Below are positions 36,385 to 44,675 of a stretch of 64,000 nt of DNA, piece by piece (positions within the stretch are counted from its first letter, which is position 1; every line of letters starts with the position of its first letter). The stretch lies in the NCBI RefSeq assembly GCF_018362775.1, contig NZ_JAGYXY010000001.1:201126-265125 (forward strand). The letters run 5' to 3'. The position numbers were made by a program, and so were the translations under genes. The notes under the pieces are model-generated. The model did no database searches and was not told where the DNA came from. It saw only the letters and a program-made list of their open reading frames with translations. The DNA comes from Alistipes montrealensis. GTDB lineage: Bacteria > Bacteroidota > Bacteroidia > Bacteroidales > Rikenellaceae.

Positions 36385-37233
36385 ATGCTCAGAGCAGGAC
36401 GCACACAAACCCTCACCGTAAGCCGCGTATCGGAATACGGACTATACCTCGCCGACGAGGAGCAGAACGAAGTTCTGCTTCCCAACCGCTACACCTCGCT
36501 GACGGACAAGGCCGGCGATGCGAAGGAGGTTTTCCTTTACCACGATTCGGAGGACCGCCTCGTGGCGACTACCGAAACGCCGCTGCTGCGCGAAGGCGAA
36601 GCGGGCTACCTGCGCGTAGTGGACAAGACGGCCCACGGGGCTTTCCTCGACTGGGGACTCCACGGCAAGGACCTCTTCCTTCCCAACCGTAACCAGCAGG
36701 GCGGCATCCTGCCCGGACACAGCTACATCGTCTACCTCTACGAGGACAACATCACGGGCCGCTGCGTAGCCACGACCAAACTCAAAAGTTTTATCAACAA
36801 CGACCTGATTACGGTGAAACCCCGGCAGGAGGTATCGCTGCTGGTGGCTTCGGAGAGTGAAATCGGCTTCCGGGTGATTATCGAAAACCGTCACTGGGGC
36901 ATGATCTACCGCAACCAGATTTTCCGCCCCGTAGCCGTCGGCGACCGCCTGAAGGGCTATGTAAGCCGCATCACCGAAGACAACCGCATCGATGTAAGCC
37001 TCCAGCAGACGGGATTCGCGCAGGTGAAGGACTCCGCGGAGGTATTGCTTCAACTGATCCGCGACAACGGCGGCTTCCTGCCCCTGAACGACGACAGCGC
37101 TCCCGAAGAGGTGACGCGCCTGACGGGAACCAGCAAGAAAGTATTCAAACGTTCGCTGGGCATGCTCCTCAAACGCGGAGAGGTCGAAATCGGCGAAAAA
37201 GGCATAAAAATCCGGGAACATGGCGAAGATTAA
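36385..37233 (+). CDS. S1-like RNA-binding protein (CvfB/YitL family)
   Basis: Cytoplasmic protein of 282 residues with tandem S1-type OB folds: TLTVSRVSEYGLYLADEE at the N terminus, GYLRVVDKTAHGAFLDWGL in the second and KGYVSRITEDNRIDVSLQQ in the third, followed by a winged-helix-like C terminus (LLQLIRDNGGFLPLNDDS, FKRSLGMLLKRGEVEI). This is the CvfB architecture, which in Staphylococcus affects virulence gene expression through RNA. The start at 36385 is preferred because the alternative TTG is in the promoter. It overlaps the next gene by 14 bases. Confidence 0.9.
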   Translation: MLRAGRTQTLTVSRVSEYGLYLADEEQNEVLLPNRYTSLTDKAGDAKEVFLYHDSEDRLVATTETPLLREGEAGYLRVVDKTAHGAFLDWGLHGKDLFLPNRNQQGGILPGHSYIVYLYEDNITGRCVATTKLKSFINNDLITVKPRQEVSLLVASESEIGFRVIIENRHWGMIYRNQIFRPVAVGDRLKGYVSRITEDNRIDVSLQQTGFAQVKDSAEVLLQLIRDNGGFLPLNDDSAPEEVTRLTGTSKKVFKRSLGMLLKRGEVEIGEKGIKIREHGED

Positions 37234-37984
37234 CACCGCCGAACGCGTTTCGGCCGAAGCCTCGGACAATTTCGTATTCCAGCGTTCGCTGCTGGCCTAC
37301 CACGCCGCCGCCGAACGCATCGCGGGCGAAGTGCTCGAAATCGGGACCGGAGCCGGCTACGGCATCGAAGTCGTGGCGCCCCAGGCCCGGCGGTTCGTCA
37401 CCATCGACAAGCACGCTCCTGCCCCGGAATTGCTCGACCACGCCAACGTCGAGTTCCGTCGGGCCGTGGTTCCGCCGCTGGATTTTCCGGGCGAGAGTTT
37501 CGACTGCGTGATTTCATTCCAGGTAATCGAACATATCAAACGCGACGCATTTTTCGTGCGCGAAGTATACCGGGTGCTGCGTCCGGGCGGCCGCTTCATC
37601 GTGACGACCCCCAACGCCCCGATGTCGCTCACCCGCAACCCGTGGCACGTACGCGAGTACACGCCCGAGCAGTTGCGCAGGCTGCTCGCCACCCGGTTTT
37701 CGGAAGTCGAAACCCTCGGAGTCTTCGGCAATAAGAAAGTAATGGACTATTACGAAGAGAACCGCCGCAGCGTCGAACGTTTCACCCGTTTCGACATCCT
37801 CGACCTGCAGCACCGCCTGCCGCGCTGGATGCTGCAACTCCCCTACGACATCCTCAACCGGATGAACCGCCGCAAGCTCCTCGAAAAGAACACCGGCCTG
37901 ACGACCTCGATCCGCATGGACGACTACGCCGTCGAGCCAGTCGGCGACAAGTGCTTCGACCTGTTTTACGTCGCAACGAAATAA
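37220..37984 (+). CDS. Class I SAM-dependent methyltransferase
   Basis: A 254-residue methyltransferase of the Methyltransf_11 type. The SAM-binding glycine motif is VLEIGTGAGYGIEVV (about residue 38), the acidic strand 2 end is VTIDKH, and FDCVISFQVIEHI plus REVYRVLRPGGRFIVTTPN mark motifs II-III. It overlaps the cvfB-like gene by 14 bases, a typical Bacteroidetes pairing. Substrate unknown; the late PRWMLQLPYDILNRMNRRKL region is specific to this subgroup. The gene ends at a shared terminator. Confidence 0.88.
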   Translation: MAKINTAERVSAEASDNFVFQRSLLAYHAAAERIAGEVLEIGTGAGYGIEVVAPQARRFVTIDKHAPAPELLDHANVEFRRAVVPPLDFPGESFDCVISFQVIEHIKRDAFFVREVYRVLRPGGRFIVTTPNAPMSLTRNPWHVREYTPEQLRRLLATRFSEVETLGVFGNKKVMDYYEENRRSVERFTRFDILDLQHRLPRWMLQLPYDILNRMNRRKLLEKNTGLTTSIRMDDYAVEPVGDKCFDLFYVATK

Positions 37985-38015
37985 AAAAGGGAGGTTTTCA
38001 AAAACCTTCCTTTTC
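37985..38015. terminator. Bidirectional terminator, methyltransferase / glycosidase
   Basis: AAGGGAGGTTTT and AAAACCTTCCTT pair in a compact hairpin flanked by A and T runs between convergent genes. Confidence 0.75.
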
Positions 38016-38017
38016 GT

Positions 38018-40024
38018 TTATTTCAACTTCACCCCGAGGCTCTGCCCTGCGCGAATCGTCTTGCGGACGAGGATTTTACCTCCTTGCGTCACCGAGACAT
38101 CCAGCCCCTTCGCCGCACGGCGGACTTCGATGTCGAACGCCGAACCGAACGCCCGAACGTTGCGCAGGTTCATGTGGTCCCATGCGGCGGGCAGGCGCGG
38201 CGTCATCGTGAACGACCGGAGGCCCGTCGGACGGATTCCGAACACCCCTTCGGTCAGGATGCGGCAGTAGAGTCCGCTCTCGGCCGACAGGTGGCGCTGG
38301 GCGCCTTCGGGCCACGCTTCGATAGCGTAGGGAACGTGGTCGCCCAACAGGCGCGCCCGGGAATAATAAGAAAGGTAATCGGTCGCCTTTTCGGTCGCGC
38401 CCGAGGCATAGACGCCGCGCAGTGCATAAAGCGTCGAACGGTCCCAGAACGTTTTGTCGCCCGACTGGGTCAGCAGGCCGTTATCGGTCCACAGTTTCGG
38501 GGAAAAGAGCGCTTCAATGGTCGCTTCCTTGCGCTCGTCGATACCAACGGTCAGCGGAATGCAGATCCACGCACGCAGCAGATCGTTGCCCGTATAATAA
38601 CGGTAGGTGTCGAATCCTTCGACCATTCCGCCGAAATGGCGGTCGATATTCTTCCGCAGGGCAGCGGCTTCGCGTTTATACGCAGCCAGTTGTCCGGCAG
38701 GCTTATGCAGTTCACGCCCCAGCATCGAGGCCGAAAGCAACGCATCGTAATAGAGCGACGAGGTGCACAGATTGGCATCTCCGGCCGGGAAACGGCCTTC
38801 CAGTTCGTCCGCATCGGAGGCCACGACGCCGTCGCCGGTCAGTTGGCGGCGGCAGTATTCCAGACACCACTCCACAAGCGGCCATACCCGGGCCGCTTCG
38901 GCGGCGTCGCCGCGCGCCAGCGCATAACGGGCTGCACCGTAAGCGATCATGGCTGCATCGCCGCGGTCACCGGCGCCATTCCAGAAACTGTCCCCCTCGG
39001 CGACGATCGAACTGGGAATCGGACGGTAATCGGGGTTCATATAACGGGCAAAATGCTCGAACGAACAGAGCGCCGAGCGATCGCCCTTCTCGTAACCCAG
39101 GAAGGGAAAGAACGGATTGATATATTCGGCCTGGTCGTTGGCCCAGATCGCCGCATAGTAACGTTCTCCGCCGGGACCGTGCATCAGGCCGCCTTTGGTG
39201 TCGTAAATGCTTTCGGCAGCACGGATTTTCGCAAAGGCGAACATGGCGTCGATCACCGGATCGGGAGTTTTCAACACCAGGTTGCGCTGCCATTCCGCGA
39301 CCAATGCACGGCGTTTGGCATGTTCGGCGTCAGCGCTTAGCGCCAAAGCCTGTTCAGCGGGCTTGCGGCCGCTGAAAAAGGCTTCGAAAGCCACCTCCGC
39401 CTGCGGGGCGAGCATCAGCGCCGTGTCGCCGCAAATCTCGGCAACCAGTTCATAGCTCCCCTCCACGCCCTTCGCAGGCTCCGTCCGGATTACCGAACGG
39501 GCTCGGGGAATTTCGACGTAAAGCGGGTTTTTACCCGTATTTTTCAGAATATATTTTTCGCAGAAAGCAGCGGCATCGACCGAGGGGAACAGGATACGCG
39601 TCAGCGAAAGCGTGCCCTTGGCGGCGGTCCAGTCGCTCTCGACGGTCATTGTGCCGTCGAGCACGATCCGGCGCACTCTCTCCTGCTGCAAAAGGGCCTC
39701 GTTGACCGTGATCATCCGGGGAATATCCCACCCGAAACGCCGCATCAGCGAACCGTGCGTATTGTTGGGAACAGTGCGCAGCATCGGCCACACGATACTG
39801 CGGTCGAGCCGGAAACTACCGTCGGCTTCGACTCCGTAGCGCAGGACGGCGGAAATCTTCAGGCCGCTCATTTCGATATGGTCCCGGTGCGAATCGCCCT
39901 CGCGGACGTTCCACACAATAGCCGTGCTGTCGGGAACAATCTCCCAGCGGGTTTGGGCCCCGGCAAGGGAGGGCGCCGCCAGGCAAAACAGAAGCGGCAG
40001 GAAAAAACGGTAAGTTCGGGTCAT
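38018..40024 (-). CDS. Six-hairpin glycosidase-like exported protein
   Basis: A 668-residue exported protein with signal peptide ending SLAGAQ. An N-terminal beta-sandwich (about 25-260) precedes an (alpha/alpha)6-type catalytic region marked by GGERYYAAIWANDQAEYINPF and GNDLLRAWICIPLTVG, and a C-terminal strand-rich tail (FGIRPTGLRSFTMTPRLP). This layout is that of six-hairpin glycosidases such as GH78-like rhamnosidases or amylo-glucosidase-like enzymes, but I could not assign a CAZy family. Likely acids are within WANDQAEY and AESGLYCRILTEGVFG. It stands alone in its transcript, without other glycan genes. Confidence 0.7.
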   Translation of the reverse strand: MTRTYRFFLPLLFCLAAPSLAGAQTRWEIVPDSTAIVWNVREGDSHRDHIEMSGLKISAVLRYGVEADGSFRLDRSIVWPMLRTVPNNTHGSLMRRFGWDIPRMITVNEALLQQERVRRIVLDGTMTVESDWTAAKGTLSLTRILFPSVDAAAFCEKYILKNTGKNPLYVEIPRARSVIRTEPAKGVEGSYELVAEICGDTALMLAPQAEVAFEAFFSGRKPAEQALALSADAEHAKRRALVAEWQRNLVLKTPDPVIDAMFAFAKIRAAESIYDTKGGLMHGPGGERYYAAIWANDQAEYINPFFPFLGYEKGDRSALCSFEHFARYMNPDYRPIPSSIVAEGDSFWNGAGDRGDAAMIAYGAARYALARGDAAEAARVWPLVEWCLEYCRRQLTGDGVVASDADELEGRFPAGDANLCTSSLYYDALLSASMLGRELHKPAGQLAAYKREAAALRKNIDRHFGGMVEGFDTYRYYTGNDLLRAWICIPLTVGIDERKEATIEALFSPKLWTDNGLLTQSGDKTFWDRSTLYALRGVYASGATEKATDYLSYYSRARLLGDHVPYAIEAWPEGAQRHLSAESGLYCRILTEGVFGIRPTGLRSFTMTPRLPAAWDHMNLRNVRAFGSAFDIEVRRAAKGLDVSVTQGGKILVRKTIRAGQSLGVKLK

Positions 40025-40050
40025 CGGGTTTCAGTTTTCGGGTTTCAGTT
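40025..40050. repeat. Tandem direct repeat in a 5' leader
   Basis: CGGGTTTCAGTT occurs at 40025-40036 and again at 40039-40050, directly in front of the glycosidase-like ATG. Confidence 0.7.
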
Positions 40051-40078
40051 AAAGAACAATCAAGGTTTCGAATTGTAA

Positions 40079-40109
40079 CAAAAGTACGATAAAAAAATAA
40101 GTCTGCAAA
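40079..40109 (-). promoter_or_regulatory. Promoter of the glycosidase-like gene
   Basis: Minus strand TTTG (40109-40106), 19 bases, TACTTTTG (40086-40079). The gap from here to the DUF2795 gene (40025-40399) otherwise holds only AT-rich sequence and the DUF2795 promoter. Confidence 0.65.
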
Positions 40110-40292
40110 ACAGCGCCGAACTATATCCGGCCGAACCGGGTCCATCAACCCCGGCAATGATACAATTCCACGAATACCTTTATTAAAAGGACTAAAACCT
40201 TTTGCGGCAATTTACCGCCGGGTTATTACATTCCATAATACAGTGATTACTAACGATGTAGCAATATATATACGATGTTTTGATGATTTTTC

Positions 40293-40322
40293 TTTGTTTT
40301 TCTCGTTTTTTTTATACTTTTG
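40293..40322 (+). promoter_or_regulatory. DUF2795 gene promoter
   Basis: TTTG (40293-40296), 18 bases, TACTTTTG (40315-40322), embedded in a T-rich block; leader of about 70 bases. Confidence 0.6.
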
Positions 40323-40399
40323 CAAACTAGTCATAACGGGCTAGCAACCCTTTGAGGCTACTAATCCGTTGATTATTGGGAACTTAAAAAATTGTGACT

Positions 40400-40621
40400 A
40401 TGTATTGGACGCTTGAACTGGCATCGAAGCTCGAGGATGCTCCCTGGCCCGCGACAAAAGATGAATTAATTGACTATGCGGTACGTTCGGGTGCGCCGCT
40501 TGAAGTGCTCGAAAATCTGCAGGAGATAGAAGACGAAGGCGAAATCTACGAATCCATCGAAGATATCTGGCCCGACTACCCCTCCAAAGACGACTTCTTC
40601 TTCAACGAGGAAGAGTACTAA
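40400..40621 (+). CDS. DUF2795 family small acidic protein
   Basis: A 73-residue, strongly acidic cytoplasmic protein: MYWTLELASKLEDAPWPATK at the N terminus, then DELIDYAVRSGAPLEVLENL and the C-terminal YPSKDDFFFNEEEY. The sequence type is highly conserved in Bacteroidales and is annotated as DUF2795, function unknown. A GTG six bases upstream is in frame, but ATG at 40400 matches the family. The gene has its own consensus promoter and a strong terminator, which fits an abundantly expressed single-gene unit. Confidence 0.9.
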   Translation: MYWTLELASKLEDAPWPATKDELIDYAVRSGAPLEVLENLQEIEDEGEIYESIEDIWPDYPSKDDFFFNEEEY

Positions 40622-40661
40622 AAAGAATTTTGAGGATAATCGCCTCAGAATAATAAAGTTA

Positions 40662-40705
40662 AAAACGACGGCGGAACGATCTGAGAATCATTCCGCCGTC
40701 GTTTT
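40662..40705. terminator. Bidirectional terminator, DUF2795 / adenosyltransferase
   Basis: AAAACGACGGCGGAA and TTCCGCCGTCGTTTT form a fifteen-pair stem around a 14-base loop, with T runs on both strands. Confidence 0.88.
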
Positions 40706-40726
40706 AGCATTTCCCGGAGTCAGAAG

Positions 40727-41278
40727 TCAGGGAATCCACAATACTTCCTCCACGGCATAACGGGCCGTAAGCGAGCGTCCCAACAGGTAGAAATAATCCG
40801 AGAGGCGGTTGAGCCAGACCAGCACCGTGGGATCGACGCCATATTTGGCGTCGGCGCGGAGCGCAGCGCGTTCGGCGCGGCGGCAGACTGTGCGGCAGAC
40901 GTGGCACATCGACACGACGGCGTTTCCGCCGGGAATCGTGAATTTGTCGATCGGTTTGAGACTCTCCTGCAGGGCGTCGATACGCTCTTCGAGCCACGAA
41001 ATAGTCTCCGGAGCCAGCGGGGCGACCTTGTCGCTCCCCGACTCGCCCACTGCCAGCAGGGCCTCGACCGACATCAGCCGCGAAAGAATGCGGTTCAGGT
41101 CGTCGACATCGACCGTCAGCGCAGCATCGGCACGCATGTTGTCGGCCAGCAGCGCCGTGAAAGCCGCCAGTTCATCCACCGAGCCGTAGGCTTCGACCCG
41201 TTCGTCGGTTTTGAAGACCCGCTCACCGCCGATGAGCGAAGTCATCCCCTTGTCTCCCGTTTTCGTGTATACTTTCAT
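40727..41278 (-). CDS. Cob(I)yrinic acid a,c-diamide adenosyltransferase, PduO type
   Basis: ATP:corrinoid adenosyltransferase of 183 residues that makes adenosylcobalamin, the cofactor of mutases and class II ribonucleotide reductase. MKVYTKTGDKGMTSLIGGER is the PduO-type N terminus with the ATP-binding TKTGDKG; the corrinoid/ATP residues continue in FTIPGGNAVVSMCHVCRTVCRRAER and WLNRLSDYFYLLGR. Start at 41278 by this motif. Its ATG overlaps the upstream stop by four bases (ATGA). This gene shows the cell uses adenosyl-B12, relevant to the cobalamin riboswitch further along. Confidence 0.95.
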   Translation of the reverse strand: MKVYTKTGDKGMTSLIGGERVFKTDERVEAYGSVDELAAFTALLADNMRADAALTVDVDDLNRILSRLMSVEALLAVGESGSDKVAPLAPETISWLEERIDALQESLKPIDKFTIPGGNAVVSMCHVCRTVCRRAERAALRADAKYGVDPTVLVWLNRLSDYFYLLGRSLTARYAVEEVLWIP

Positions 41279-41787
41279 ATCCTGAAATGTTGTTTCGGCA
41301 AATGGTTGTTGAAAATCAGCAGATAACCGAGGTTGTCGACCGTCGTCGAAGAGTGTCCCGCGACGATCTGTCCGCACAACGCCTGGCGTTCGCAGCCGTC
41401 GTAAGGCGACATCAGCGCCACGGTATGTCCCGCTTCAGCCGCCGCACGCACCAGGGCGAGCGTTGCGGCCCGCGGCAGGTCGCGCGTTGCGATGCAGAGT
41501 TCCGCATCCGCACGATTCACGCCAAAGGTCGTGTAACCGCAATGAATCATCAGGTTTTGCAACTGCACGGCACGGCGGCGGGAAACGCCCGCAGCAAGCA
41601 GGGCTTCGTACAAAGCCCGGTCGCCGGGCAGCAGGCCGTCGCGCATGAATACGCGACGCACGATCTCGTAAACGAACGGCGAATGGACTCCGTGGCCGCG
41701 GAAATAGCGGGCGCGGGAGAGGCGGTTGCGCAGTTCGGAAACCCGTCCGGGCAGCCTGATGGAAATGGGATGTCCGCCGATCTTCAT
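41275..41787 (-). CDS. Reduced methyltransferase-like protein
   Basis: A 170-residue protein of no named family. Near residue 30 it has GHGVHSPFVYEIVRRVF, the N-terminal signature of a group of Bacteroidetes class I methyltransferases, and its end (TTVDNLGYLLIFNNHLPKQH) resembles the C terminus of the same group. The central SAM-binding glycine motif is not recognisable and the protein is about 70-80 residues too short. It may be a degenerate relative or a structural protein derived from one. It is coupled to the adenosyltransferase (four-base overlap) and follows the flavoprotein gene by 5 bases. Confidence 0.65.
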   Translation of the reverse strand: MKIGGHPISIRLPGRVSELRNRLSRARYFRGHGVHSPFVYEIVRRVFMRDGLLPGDRALYEALLAAGVSRRRAVQLQNLMIHCGYTTFGVNRADAELCIATRDLPRAATLALVRAAAEAGHTVALMSPYDGCERQALCGQIVAGHSSTTVDNLGYLLIFNNHLPKQHFRI

Positions 41788-41792
41788 AACCG

Positions 41793-43064
41793 CTATTGTT
41801 TGAGCATTCCAGCCAGACGGCCCGTCGAGAAAGCAATCTGGAGGTTATAACCGCCCGTGTTGGCGTCGATGTCGAGCACCTCGCCGGCAAAATACAATCC
41901 TTTGATCTTCAGCGACTCCATCGTATAAGGATTCACCTCGTCGCAGCGCACGCCGCCGGCCGTCACCACGGCGTATTCGAACGGCGCATAATCCGTAATC
42001 GGGAAAGTCAGTCCCTTGAGCGTACGGACCAGCCGCATAATCTGCTCTTCGGTGAGTTTGCTGACGTAGCAATTCGCCCGGATGTCCAATTCCTGCGCCA
42101 ACGGCATCACCAGCGGCTTGGGAACCAATTTGCGCAACAGTTCCCCGAAGAAATCCGTGGGTTGCAGTTCGGCAATTTCACGGGCGATACGCTCGTGCAG
42201 CACCTCCTCGGTCAGCGCAGATTTGAGGTCGAGAACCAACTTCACGCGCTTCTCGTCGATCAGCGCGTCCACCGCATCGCGGCTCATGCGCAGCGCCACG
42301 GCCCCTTCGATGCCGCGCTCGGAAAATCCGATCTCGCCGAACTCCTCGCGCACAGGTTCGTTATCGACGTAAAGGATCGCCTTCACGTTGCGCAACAGCA
42401 CTTTGTCGAGAGAACGACCCAGGGCGTGCGAGGTCACGAGCGGCGTCAGCGAAGGACGCAGCGGTTCGATCGTATGCCCCAAATCGGCGGCGAACGTATA
42501 GCCGTCGCCCGTCGATCCGGTCGCAGGATACGAAACACCGCCCGTCGAGACGATCACCTGCCCGCACTCCTCCTTGCGTTCGAAGCCCCGCCGGTTGATA
42601 TATTTCACGCCGAAGACTTTGCTCCCGAGGGTCATGATCTCCGTAACACGCGTATTGTAGATGATTTTAACACCGTTATCGACGCAAAACTCCAACAGGG
42701 CATTGGCGATGTCCCAGGCTTTGCCGCTCTCGGGGAAAACCCGGTCGCCGCGCTCGATTTCGAGTTTCACGCCTGCGCGTTCGAAAAACTTGATCGCCGC
42801 CCGGTTGTTGAACTCCGAGAAGGCGACCTTGAAGAACTCGGCGTTCGCCCGCACCTGATCGGCAAACTCCTCGGCCGGCCGCGCGTTGGTGACGTTGCAG
42901 CGGCCCTTGCCGGTGATGCGGACCTTACGGCCCGATTTCTCCATTTTTTCGATCAGCAGCACGCGCTTGCCGTTGCGCGCCGCCGTGCCCGCGGCCATCA
43001 TGCCCGCAGCGCCAGCCCCGATGACGATAACGTCGAAAGGCTGTTTTTCTTCCAATTCTTCCAT
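41793..43064 (-). CDS. BaiN/HI0933-family flavoprotein
   Basis: FAD-binding oxidoreductase of 423 residues in the HI0933 (YhiN/BaiN) family. The dinucleotide fold is FDVIVIGAGAAGMMAAGTAA, followed by GKRVLLIEKMEKSGRKVRIT and GKGRCNVTN, then FDLxx-type and STGGVSYPATGSTGDGY motifs and the C-terminal GEVLDIDANTGGYNLQIAFSTG. Some members reduce flavins or bile-acid intermediates; the substrate here is unknown. The promoter -7 element ends eight bases before the ATG, so the mRNA may be nearly leaderless. First gene of a three-gene unit ending with the adenosyltransferase. Confidence 0.9.
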   Translation of the reverse strand: MEELEEKQPFDVIVIGAGAAGMMAAGTAARNGKRVLLIEKMEKSGRKVRITGKGRCNVTNARPAEEFADQVRANAEFFKVAFSEFNNRAAIKFFERAGVKLEIERGDRVFPESGKAWDIANALLEFCVDNGVKIIYNTRVTEIMTLGSKVFGVKYINRRGFERKEECGQVIVSTGGVSYPATGSTGDGYTFAADLGHTIEPLRPSLTPLVTSHALGRSLDKVLLRNVKAILYVDNEPVREEFGEIGFSERGIEGAVALRMSRDAVDALIDEKRVKLVLDLKSALTEEVLHERIAREIAELQPTDFFGELLRKLVPKPLVMPLAQELDIRANCYVSKLTEEQIMRLVRTLKGLTFPITDYAPFEYAVVTAGGVRCDEVNPYTMESLKIKGLYFAGEVLDIDANTGGYNLQIAFSTGRLAGMLKQ

Positions 43065-43071
43065 ACGGGTG

Positions 43072-43079
43072 CAAAATTA
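43072..43079 (-). promoter_or_regulatory. Flavoprotein operon promoter -7 element
   Basis: TAATTTTG on the minus strand. Transcription would begin within a few bases of the ATG at 43064. Confidence 0.5.
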
Positions 43080-43080
43080 G

Positions 43081-43194
43081 GAATTAAAAATGAAGAATGA
43101 AGAATTAAAAATCAAAAACATCCAAAAACTCCCGCGAAATGGCCGACTACCCCGGATTGCTAATTTTTAATTTTTAATTTTTCATTTTTAATTT
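43081..43194. repeat. Long AT-rich inverted repeat between divergent promoters
   Basis: The arms 43081-43112 and 43163-43194 are inverted copies matching at 28 of 32 positions and are separated by 50 bases. Each arm abuts one of the two divergent promoters. The right arm also looks like a tandem TTTTTAA repeat. Confidence 0.75.
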
Positions 43195-43203
43195 GCTTTT
43201 CAC

Positions 43204-43211
43204 TACCTTTG
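43204..43211 (+). promoter_or_regulatory. nusB promoter -7 element
   Basis: TACCTTTG on the plus strand, 27 bases before the nusB ATG, with T-rich sequence of the inverted repeat upstream. Confidence 0.6.
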
Positions 43212-43237
43212 CAGCCGTTAAAATCGTTCTAAAAGAA

Positions 43238-44173
43238 ATGTTGAGCAGAAGATTACTCCGTATAAAGGTCGTCAAGGCGCTGTTCGCCCATCTCAAATCG
43301 GGTGCAGACAACATGATGGCGTCGGAAAAAACACTGATGGCATCCGTCGACAAGGCCTATGACCTCTATTTCCAGATACTGATTCTTCCCGTGGAGATCG
43401 CGCGTTACGCCGAGCAACGCCAGGAGCTGGCCAAACAGAAAAAACTGCCGACATTCGAAGACCTCAACCCCAACACCAAGTTCGTGGACAACGCCGTGAT
43501 CCGCGTCATCGCCAACAGCGATGCCGTGAACGACCGTGTGGCGGCCCGCAAACTGGGCTGGGAAAGATATCCCGAACTCATCCGCACGCTCTACACGCAG
43601 CTCACCGAGAGCGAATACTACAAAGACTACATGGCGCGCGAAGAGCGCTCGTTCGACGAGGACAAGAAGCTGCTCGAAGATTTCTTCAAGGAGTTGCAGA
43701 GCTGCGAAGCGCTGGACGACATACTGGAAGAGATGTCGATCCTCTGGACCGACGACCTTCCCTATATCGTGATCATGATCCTGCGCACGCTTTCGAACCT
43801 GCGTCCTTCGCACACCGAACTGAAGGTTCCCGCGAAGTTCAAGAGCAGCGAAGACCCCGAGTTCGTCAAGACGCTGTTCGAAAAATCGCTGGTCAACTAC
43901 TCCTCCTACCAGGACTACATCGAGAAATTCACTTCGAACTGGGACGTGGAGCGTATCGTCTTTATGGACAACCTGATCATCGGGACGGCGATGGCCGAAC
44001 TGACTTCGTTCCCGTCGGTTCCGGTCAAGGTGACGCTCGACGAGTGGATCGAGATTTCGAAATACTACTCCACCCCGGGCAGCAGCACCTTCATCAACGG
44101 CGTACTGGACAAGATCGTCGAATCGCTGACGGCGGAAGGACGCATCAAGAAGGCCGGGCGCGGCCTGATCTAA
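43238..44173 (+). CDS. nusB: Transcription antitermination factor NusB, long form
   Basis: RNA-binding antitermination factor acting on rRNA operons with NusE/S10; 311 residues, about twice the E. coli length, the normal Bacteroidetes form. MLSRRLLRIKVVKALFAHLK is the first helix and fixes the start at 43238. The NusB fold proper is in the C-terminal half: FEKSLVNYSSYQDYIEKFTSNWDVERIVFMDNLIIGTAMAEL and the ending INGVLDKIVESLTAEGRI. DUF1573 and yajC follow, matching the conserved order in the order Bacteroidales. Confidence 0.94.
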   Translation: MLSRRLLRIKVVKALFAHLKSGADNMMASEKTLMASVDKAYDLYFQILILPVEIARYAEQRQELAKQKKLPTFEDLNPNTKFVDNAVIRVIANSDAVNDRVAARKLGWERYPELIRTLYTQLTESEYYKDYMAREERSFDEDKKLLEDFFKELQSCEALDDILEEMSILWTDDLPYIVIMILRTLSNLRPSHTELKVPAKFKSSEDPEFVKTLFEKSLVNYSSYQDYIEKFTSNWDVERIVFMDNLIIGTAMAELTSFPSVPVKVTLDEWIEISKYYSTPGSSTFINGVLDKIVESLTAEGRIKKAGRGLI

Positions 44174-44187
44174 CCCCACGCCTGTCC

Positions 44188-44601
44188 ATGACCCGCGCGC
44201 TCGTGATTCTCACCTTGGCGGCACTCACCGCGGCATGCGGCACACGCCCCCGCGCAGTCGAACGCAAAGGCCGGATTATCTCGCTAACGGATTCGATTCT
44301 CACTACGGGAGGTACGGACACCGTGCGTTTCGGACGCCTCGGCTCGGGTGAAATCGCCGTGCTGCGCCTGTGGCTGGCCAACGACGCGAGCCGCCCCGTA
44401 GCCGTCACCTCCTATCAACGCAACTGCGGATGCACGACGCTCGAATTTGATTCACAACCGATTGCACCGGGCGATGCCCGCCAGGTGGAACTCACCTTCG
44501 ATTCGCGCGGCGAACGGGGCTGGCAGCTCAAGGTCCTGGACATCATGCTGGCGGGAGCTCAGCACCCCCTGCGGCTGCTCGTCGAAGCCGATGTAGAATA
44601 A
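44188..44601 (+). CDS. DUF1573 lipoprotein
   Basis: A 137-residue lipoprotein with signal MTRALVILTLAALTAAC (Cys17). The mature part is a single Ig-like DUF1573 domain with TSYQRNCGCTTLEF, the cysteine-containing signature, and GDARQVELTFDSRG. DUF1573 proteins are common in the Bacteroidetes envelope; function unknown. It starts 14 bases after nusB and is probably co-transcribed with it. Confidence 0.87.
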   Translation: MTRALVILTLAALTAACGTRPRAVERKGRIISLTDSILTTGGTDTVRFGRLGSGEIAVLRLWLANDASRPVAVTSYQRNCGCTTLEFDSQPIAPGDARQVELTFDSRGERGWQLKVLDIMLAGAQHPLRLLVEADVE

Positions 44602-44605
44602 ATAC

Positions 44606-44635
44606 TTGTTTATTCGGCAATAATTTGTATCTTTG
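44606..44635 (+). promoter_or_regulatory. yajC promoter
   Basis: TTG (44606-44608), 19 bases, TATCTTTG (44628-44635). Confidence 0.6.
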
Positions 44636-44675
44636 CTTCGTTCACTGAAATAAACACTTAAAACAGAATAACAGT

